Of a DNA stretch of 8,412 nucleotides, positions 7,094 through 8,412 are shown in pieces. The position numbers and the translations under genes are program-made. The stretch is from an uncultured Megasphaera sp. (lineage in GTDB: Bacteria > Bacillota > Negativicutes > Veillonellales > Megasphaeraceae), in the NCBI GenBank assembly GCA_937895695.1, contig CALBLM010000153.1:1-8412 (forward strand). The letters are read 5' to 3'. Position 1 is the stretch's first letter. Every line of letters begins with the position of its first letter. A model generated the notes under the pieces. It was not told the origin of the DNA. It ran no database searches and saw nothing but the letters and a program-made list of their open reading frames with translations.

Positions 7094-7100
7094 CTCCTTT
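7094..7100 (-). promoter_or_regulatory. Ribosome binding site deciding the sbcD GTG start
   Basis: AAAGGAG on the minus strand. The gap is 1 nt to the ATG at 7092 but 7 nt to the in-frame GTG at 7086, so translation most likely starts at the GTG. Confidence 0.75.
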
Positions 7101-7129
7101 ACTTTATCATGTCTCATCATGGTATTAGT

Positions 7130-7963
7130 TTATTCCCGATAGGCTTGACGCAGCACGCTAATTTCACTGGCATATCCTGCTAAATCATTCGGTGTTTCCA
7201 AATAAAACGGCAAATTGCGTAAAGCCGGATGATTAATAATCCGTGTAAATGCTTCGATACCAATATATCCTTGTCCAATTTTTTCATGTCGATCTTTATG
7301 GCTGCCCAATGTATTTTTGCTGTCATTTATATGTACAGCTTTGAGTTTATCAAGTCCAATGCAGTGGTCAAACTCACGCAGTACATCATCCAACCGTTCT
7401 ACAATATCATATCCGCCGTCAAAAACATGGCACGTATCCAAGCATACGCCCATCTTGTCAATCCACTTTATCTTATCCAAAATACGGGCTAACTCCGTAA
7501 AGTTACGGCCTACTTCCGTTCCTTTACCCGCCATCGTTTCCAGCAGAACCGTCGTCTTTTGTCCGGAAAACATAGCCGTATTCAGCATATCTGCAATAAA
7601 ATCAACGGCCGTATCCACGCCTTGGCCGACATGGCTGCCGGGATGAAAATTATAACGGCAATGTTCAACATATTCTAATCGTTGTAAATCTTCTGTCATC
7701 GCAGCCACGGCAAACTGACGCGTTTTTTCTGTCTTAGAACAACCATTTAATGTATATGGGGCATGCGCTAAAATCGGCGCAAAATGATTTTCTTTCATAA
7801 AATGATTTAATGCCTGTACATCCTCTATATCTAGTTTTCGTACACTGCCGCCGCGGGGATTACGTGTAAAAAACTGGAACGTATCTGCTCCAATAGATAC
7901 CGCTTCTTTTCCCATATGTAAAAATCCTTTTGAAACCGACAAATGACATCCTATATGCAACAT
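7130..7963 (-). CDS. nfo: Endonuclease IV (AP endonuclease Nfo)
   Basis: Nfo cleaves DNA 5' to abasic sites and removes blocked 3' ends from oxidative damage, feeding base excision repair. The 277-residue protein is a full-length AP endonuclease family 2 TIM barrel (E. coli Nfo 285). All nine trinuclear-zinc ligand positions can be matched: H67 (LAHAPY), H107 (NFHPGSH), E142 (LLETMAG), D176 and H179 (CLDTCH), H211 (VHINDSK), D224 and H226 (KDRHE), and E256 (YLETP). The start at 7963 has AGGAG 9 nt upstream and begins MLHIGCHLSVSKG, as expected. It heads the repair cluster with sbcD and sbcC. No clear promoter was found directly in front; an intrinsic terminator sits a few bases before its ribosome binding site, so expression may need readthrough or a promoter inside the perR-like gene. 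Confidence 0.96.
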   Translation of the reverse strand: MLHIGCHLSVSKGFLHMGKEAVSIGADTFQFFTRNPRGGSVRKLDIEDVQALNHFMKENHFAPILAHAPYTLNGCSKTEKTRQFAVAAMTEDLQRLEYVEHCRYNFHPGSHVGQGVDTAVDFIADMLNTAMFSGQKTTVLLETMAGKGTEVGRNFTELARILDKIKWIDKMGVCLDTCHVFDGGYDIVERLDDVLREFDHCIGLDKLKAVHINDSKNTLGSHKDRHEKIGQGYIGIEAFTRIINHPALRNLPFYLETPNDLAGYASEISVLRQAYRE

Positions 7964-7981
7964 GATTTTTCACTCCTATAT

Positions 7982-8015
7982 AAAAAAGCTGCAAGCCATA
8001 CTACTTGCAGCTTTT
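7982..8015 (-). terminator. Intrinsic terminator between the perR-like gene and nfo
   Basis: A perfect 12-bp stem pairs AAAAGCTGCAAG (8015-8004, minus strand) with CTTGCAGCTTTT (7995-7984) around an 8-nt loop, and the T tract continues to 7982. It lies 16 nt after the perR-like stop and only 4 nt before the AGGAG site of nfo. The A-flanked stem could also act weakly on the plus strand, but no plus-strand gene is present. Confidence 0.88.
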
Positions 8016-8030
8016 GTCTTTCATATACAA

Positions 8031-8412
8031 CTAATTTCCTGCTTCTAATTGTACGTCCTCTTCTGTGGCTTGCTGTGCAGCCTGTTTTCTTTCACAATTT
8101 TGACATAATCCCGTAAAGGATAAACTGACACCTTCAATCGTAAACCCTGACTGCATGGCTGCTTGTTGGGCCAATGCATTTTCATCAATGTTAACATCTA
8201 CAACACGATTGCATTGCACACAGCGGATATGCGCATGCTGTGTCGTATTATAATCATACCGGTGAGCGTCTTCACCGCACTGCAAAATTTGGACAACACC
8301 AATTTTAGCAAAAATTTCCATCGTCTTATATACGGTAGCCAAGCTCATCGATGGATATTGAGGCTGTAGTTTCGCATAAATCGCTTCTGCATTAGGATGT
8401 GTCGTATTACCG
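8031..8412 (-). CDS. perR: PerR-like Fur-family transcriptional repressor, C-terminal part
   Basis: The 126 visible codons lack the N-terminus (off the right edge). The frame continues upstream of the internal ATG at 8348, in phase with GNTTHPNAEAIYAKLQPQYP, the winged-helix region of Fur proteins; SLATVYKTMEIF is the recognition helix. PerR is an Fe/Mn repressor that is oxidised by peroxide at metal-bound histidines. Residues matching the B. subtilis PerR regulatory site are present: His of TTHPNA (H37), Asp of HRYDY (D85), HAH (H91, H93), and Asp of VVDV (D104). At this last position PerR proteins carry Asp where classic Fur has Glu. The structural zinc pairs CVQC and CQNC are intact. A 20-residue Gln/Ala/Glu-rich tail follows the last Cys pair, longer than in B. 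subtilis PerR. A terminator separates it from nfo. Fur or Zur assignment is less likely. Confidence 0.85.
   Translation of the reverse strand, partial: GNTTHPNAEAIYAKLQPQYPSMSLATVYKTMEIFAKIGVVQILQCGEDAHRYDYNTTQHAHIRCVQCNRVVDVNIDENALAQQAAMQSGFTIEGVSLSFTGLCQNCERKQAAQQATEEDVQLEAGN

Noticed and set aside
7107..7122. Short repeat ATCAT-GTCTC-ATCAT between nfo and sbcD
   Set aside because: Two 5-nt direct copies in a 43-nt gap are too short to claim an operator, and no promoter elements flank them.

Overview
The window is an ordinary, densely packed chromosomal segment from an anaerobic, AT-leaning bacterium, most likely a Bacillota (Firmicutes). The class III (oxygen-sensitive, glycyl-radical) ribonucleotide reductase points to anaerobic growth. 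Strong AGGAGG-type ribosome binding sites, a PerR-type Fur regulator with the Cys4 zinc site, and a NrdR-like box over a sigma-A-type promoter fit Bacillota. A Negativicutes/Veillonellales or clostridial host is plausible, but the sequence alone does not decide this. All eight genes lie on the minus strand, so transcription runs from right to left. Plus-strand open frames are shadows.

Layout in transcription order (right to left): (1) 8412-8031, 3' part of a PerR-like peroxide-sensing repressor, followed by an intrinsic terminator (8015-7982). (2) 7963-2897, a DNA-repair cluster: nfo (endonuclease IV), sbcD (nuclease subunit) and sbcC (SMC/Rad50-like ATPase). sbcD and sbcC overlap by an ATGA junction. 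(3) 2882-1187, a complete small transcription unit: promoter, a YbaK/ProX-type trans-editing deacylase, a glyoxalase I-like VOC metalloenzyme, tcdA (tRNA ct6A37 dehydratase), and an intrinsic terminator. (4) 1129-1, a promoter with a NrdR-type box in its -35/-10 spacer, an AT-rich leader, and the 5' part of nrdD (335 codons visible, C-terminal half off the window).

How the genes may work together: PerR-like sensing of peroxide sits beside enzymes that process oxidised abasic and blocked DNA ends (Nfo) and hairpin or protein-blocked ends (SbcCD). This is a reasonable oxidative-damage neighbourhood, but no Per box in front of nfo was found and the link rests on inference. The middle operon joins two tRNA-fidelity functions with methylglyoxal-type detoxification. 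The nrdD unit supplies dNTPs under anaerobiosis and is probably under NrdR repression.

Three starts should be set inward from the longest frames: sbcD at a GTG (7086), sbcC at 5941, and the YbaK-like gene at 2811. No mobile element, CRISPR array, RNA gene or clearly undescribed system was found. The most informative non-coding signals are the nrdD promoter/NrdR-box arrangement and the terminator wedged against the nfo ribosome binding site.
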